This document shows positions 61,935 to 64,000 of a stretch of DNA of 64,000 bases, one piece after another (positions within the stretch are counted from its first letter, which is position 1; each line of letters starts with the position of its first letter). The stretch comes from Oscillospiraceae bacterium (lineage in GTDB: Bacteria; Bacillota; Clostridia; Oscillospirales; Ruminococcaceae), in contig JAQYLI010000012.1 in the NCBI GenBank assembly GCA_028720105.1, positions 1-64,000 of the forward strand, read 5' to 3'. Below the pieces are notes generated by a model. That model was given only the letters and a program-made list of their open reading frames with translations, was not told the DNA's origin and ran no database searches. The position numbers and the translations under genes are program-made.

Positions 61935-62834
61935 ATGGTAATTGAAGTAAAAAACCTGAAAAAATACTTCGGAGAGGTCAAAGCGGTGGATGACGTAAGC
62001 TTTTGCGTGCAAAAGGGCGAGCTTTTCGGATTCTTAGGCGTAAACGGCGCAGGAAAATCCACCACCATAAACATTCTCTGCACCCTTCTCGCCCCCACCT
62101 CGGGCAGCGTAACAGTCTGCGGCAGGGAAATAGGCAAAGAGGACAATATCATCAGAAAGCATATGGGAGCTGTTTATCAGAACAACTGCCTTGACAAGCT
62201 CCTCACAGTAAAGGAAAACCTCCTCATAAGGGGCAGCCTTTACGTCAGCGACAGGGAGCAGCTCATAAAGAACATAGAAAGGGTAAGCGGCATACTTGAC
62301 CTTGGGGATATCCTCAAACGTCCCTACGGCAAGCTTTCGGGAGGACAGAAGCGGCGCTGTGAAATAGCCGCCGCCCTTATCCATTCCCCCGATATCCTTT
62401 TCCTTGACGAGCCTACAACGGGTCTTGACCCTGCCGCAAGAAAAAGCGTGTGGGAAACGGTAAGAAGTCTCCAGCGTGAAACGGGAATGACGGTGTTCCT
62501 CACCACCCACTATATGGAAGAGGCTGCTCAGGCAGACCACATTGCCATAATGGATAAGGGACATCTCACCCGTTTCGGCACGCCCTTTGAGCTTAAAGAA
62601 AAATACGCCCGTGACAAGCTTGTTGTCACATTAAAGGGCAGAGGAGCGGAAAATCTCCTCACCGCTATGAACTGTCCCTATTCTCTTTCGGGAGACAAGG
62701 CGGTCATTGATATCAGGAGTACAATGGACGCCCTGCCTCTTCTTGAAAAGATACAGGATATGATAAGCGGCTTTGAAGTGATTCAGGGTACATTGGACGA
62801 CGTTTTCCTTAATGTTACAGGAGGTGCGGTATGA
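61935..62834 (+). CDS. ABC transporter ATP-binding protein (multidrug/antibiotic export type)
   Basis: About 299 aa. Walker A is GVNGAGKST, the signature is LSGGQKRR and Walker B is ILFLDEPTTGLDP, with the switch His in LTTHYMEEA. A C-terminal regulatory segment (about 220-299) follows, as in DrrA/CcmA-type exporters. AAGGAG lies 8 nt before the ATG at 61935; a longer frame from 61830 would cross the promoter. The stop overlaps the permease start by 4 bp. Confidence 0.95.
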   Translation: MVIEVKNLKKYFGEVKAVDDVSFCVQKGELFGFLGVNGAGKSTTINILCTLLAPTSGSVTVCGREIGKEDNIIRKHMGAVYQNNCLDKLLTVKENLLIRGSLYVSDREQLIKNIERVSGILDLGDILKRPYGKLSGGQKRRCEIAAALIHSPDILFLDEPTTGLDPAARKSVWETVRSLQRETGMTVFLTTHYMEEAAQADHIAIMDKGHLTRFGTPFELKEKYARDKLVVTLKGRGAENLLTAMNCPYSLSGDKAVIDIRSTMDALPLLEKIQDMISGFEVIQGTLDDVFLNVTGGAV

Positions 62835-63745
62835 GCGCATTTTTAAATCTTACAAAAAGAAACTGCCTTGTTTTCCTTCGTGACAGGGGAGCAGTAATAA
62901 TGTCCCTGCTTTCAATGGGAATAGTCCTGCTGCTTATGGGTGTTTTTTTGGGTGATATGAACGTAAAAGAGATAACCGATCTGTTAAAGCAGTACGGCGG
63001 CAGGCGGGACGAAGCAGCAGACCTGCATAATGCAAAAATACTCGTCCATTACTGGACGCTTGCAGGAATAACTATGGTAAACGCAGTAATGTCCTCCCTC
63101 ACGGTAATGAGCGCAATGGTAAACGACAACAATGAAAGCCGCCTAGCCTCCTTTTACTGCTCGCCCGCAAGCAGAGGCATCATTTCCCTTTCCTACATCT
63201 CCGCATCTGTTGTCATCGGAACCGTGATGAGCCTTATCGTAACAGGCGGATATATGGGATTTATTGCCGCTTCGGGAGGCGAAATGCTTGCCCTTAAGGA
63301 TATGGGTATGGTGGTTTTGTATGCGTTTATGAATGTCTGCATTTTCTCCCTGATAATGTTCCTTGCGGCAATGTTCGTCCGCAGCTCGGGAGTATGGTCG
63401 GGAATAGGCACCGTCGTGGGAACGCTGGTAGGCTTTGCCGGAGCGATCTATCTGCCTGTGGGAAGCCTTTCCGAAGAAATTGCGACAGTGCTGAAGATCA
63501 CCCCCGTTCTCCACGGTTCAGCGCTTCTTCGCCGTTCATTCTGCGGATCAATAATGGAAAAGACCTTTGAGGGTCTGCCGGAAGAGGTGCTTGACGGTTA
63601 TGCAAACTATATGGGAATAACCGTTGAAATGGGAGACAACACCCTTTCGGACACGGCACAGATACTTTTTATCTGCCTGTTCGGACTTGCAGCCCTTACA
63701 GCAATACTTATCATATCCCGAAAAAGGAGAGCCTCCGACAGATGA
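62831..63745 (+). CDS. ABC-2 type exporter permease
   Basis: A 304-aa membrane protein with about six helices and the ABC-2 architecture (N-terminal helix GAVIMSLLSMGIVLLLMGVFL, later core SGVWSGIGTVVGTLVGFAGAIYLPVGSL). It overlaps the ATPase gene upstream and the LytTR gene downstream by 4 bp each. The three make a typical regulated exporter; the substrate is unknown. Confidence 0.93.
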   Translation: MSAFLNLTKRNCLVFLRDRGAVIMSLLSMGIVLLLMGVFLGDMNVKEITDLLKQYGGRRDEAADLHNAKILVHYWTLAGITMVNAVMSSLTVMSAMVNDNNESRLASFYCSPASRGIISLSYISASVVIGTVMSLIVTGGYMGFIAASGGEMLALKDMGMVVLYAFMNVCIFSLIMFLAAMFVRSSGVWSGIGTVVGTLVGFAGAIYLPVGSLSEEIATVLKITPVLHGSALLRRSFCGSIMEKTFEGLPEEVLDGYANYMGITVEMGDNTLSDTAQILFICLFGLAALTAILIISRKRRASDR

Positions 63746-64000
63746 AAATAACCATACTTGACCCCTCACCGGGGGAAGAGGACGAGATAATCATAAAATG
63801 CCGCCGCCTTGACGAGGGACTTATCCGCCTGATACGTGACTACGGCGGAGATGACCCGAGACTTAAATGCCGCAAGGACGGAAAGATATATTTTATCCCG
63901 CCCGAGGAAATATTCTATTTTGAATCGGTGGACGACAAGGTTTTCGTTTACTGCGAAAAAGAGGTCTATGAGATAAACCATAAGCTGTACGAGCTGGAGA
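63742..64000 (+). CDS. LytTR-domain DNA-binding regulator (partial, cut by window edge)
   Basis: An ATG at 63742 overlaps the permease stop by 4 bp and the frame stays open to the window end (86 codons seen). After an N-terminal segment of about 40 residues (KITILDPSPGEEDEIIIKC) the sequence KIYFIPPEEIFYFESVDDKVFVY matches the start of the LytTR DNA-binding domain. There is no receiver domain, so it belongs to the stand-alone LytTR proteins often encoded with ABC-2 exporters. It probably controls this operon. Confidence 0.88.
   Translation, partial: MKITILDPSPGEEDEIIIKCRRLDEGLIRLIRDYGGDDPRLKCRKDGKIYFIPPEEIFYFESVDDKVFVYCEKEVYEINHKLYELE

Overview
The window looks like chromosomal DNA of a Ruminococcus-like member of the Oscillospiraceae (Clostridia). 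The evidence is a truncated 16S rRNA 5' end with cluster-IV style sequence, strong GGAGG ribosome binding sites, TTGACA/TATAAT promoters with 17-bp spacers, a DAP-type MurE, FabK as the enoyl reductase, and sortase-type surface proteins. No phage, insertion sequence, CRISPR array or tRNA was seen. Most of the window is well-kept housekeeping DNA in long operons. The accessory content is one large carbohydrate-uptake locus, a surface protein and a few orphan genes. || Layout. 1-665: 5' end of a minus-strand rRNA operon with tandem promoters. 666-4479 (-): response regulator, histidine kinase and HtrA protease, a likely envelope-stress unit. 4715-9995 (-): a U32-like protein, DNA polymerase I, and small orphan genes (Dabb, CheC, TM2). 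10011-12323 (-): a GH95 glycosidase. 12512-24010 (-): an eight-gene locus with one very large solute-binding protein, two complete permease pairs, a membrane-anchored NHL/TPR protein, a Yip1-family membrane protein and a DUF5696-type secreted protein. It has no ATPase or regulator. 24618-26417 (-): an abundant-looking cell-wall-anchored protein. 26767-30864 (-): a second U32-like paralogue, tatD, a flavin reductase, aroE and fabD. || 31206-39758 (+): a complete type II fatty-acid and acetyl-CoA carboxylase operon (fabH, a 49-aa membrane ORF, fabK, fabG, fabF, accB, fabZ, accC, accD, accA, acpP). fabD is divergent. 41027-55496 (+): a division and cell-wall cluster (mraZ, rsmH, ftsL, a PASTA penicillin-binding protein, a fused murE-murF, mraY, ftsW, murG, murA, ftsQ, ftsZ). 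murC, murD and ftsA are absent locally. 55551-64000: ferritin-like protein, birA (which would biotinylate AccB), a YtaF/MntP-like membrane protein, an ECF sigma factor with a membrane beta-propeller anti-sigma candidate, terD, and an ABC-2 exporter with a LytTR regulator cut by the window edge. || Most interesting signals: the eight-gene uptake locus; two U32 paralogues with four conserved cysteines arranged as in Fe-S-binding UbiU/UbiV; a perfectly inverted second MraZ-box pair facing the divergent HD-domain gene; a perfect 16-bp hairpin that buries the ribosome binding site of the ferritin-like gene; a consensus promoter antisense to cheC; and a candidate small RNA upstream of the uptake locus.
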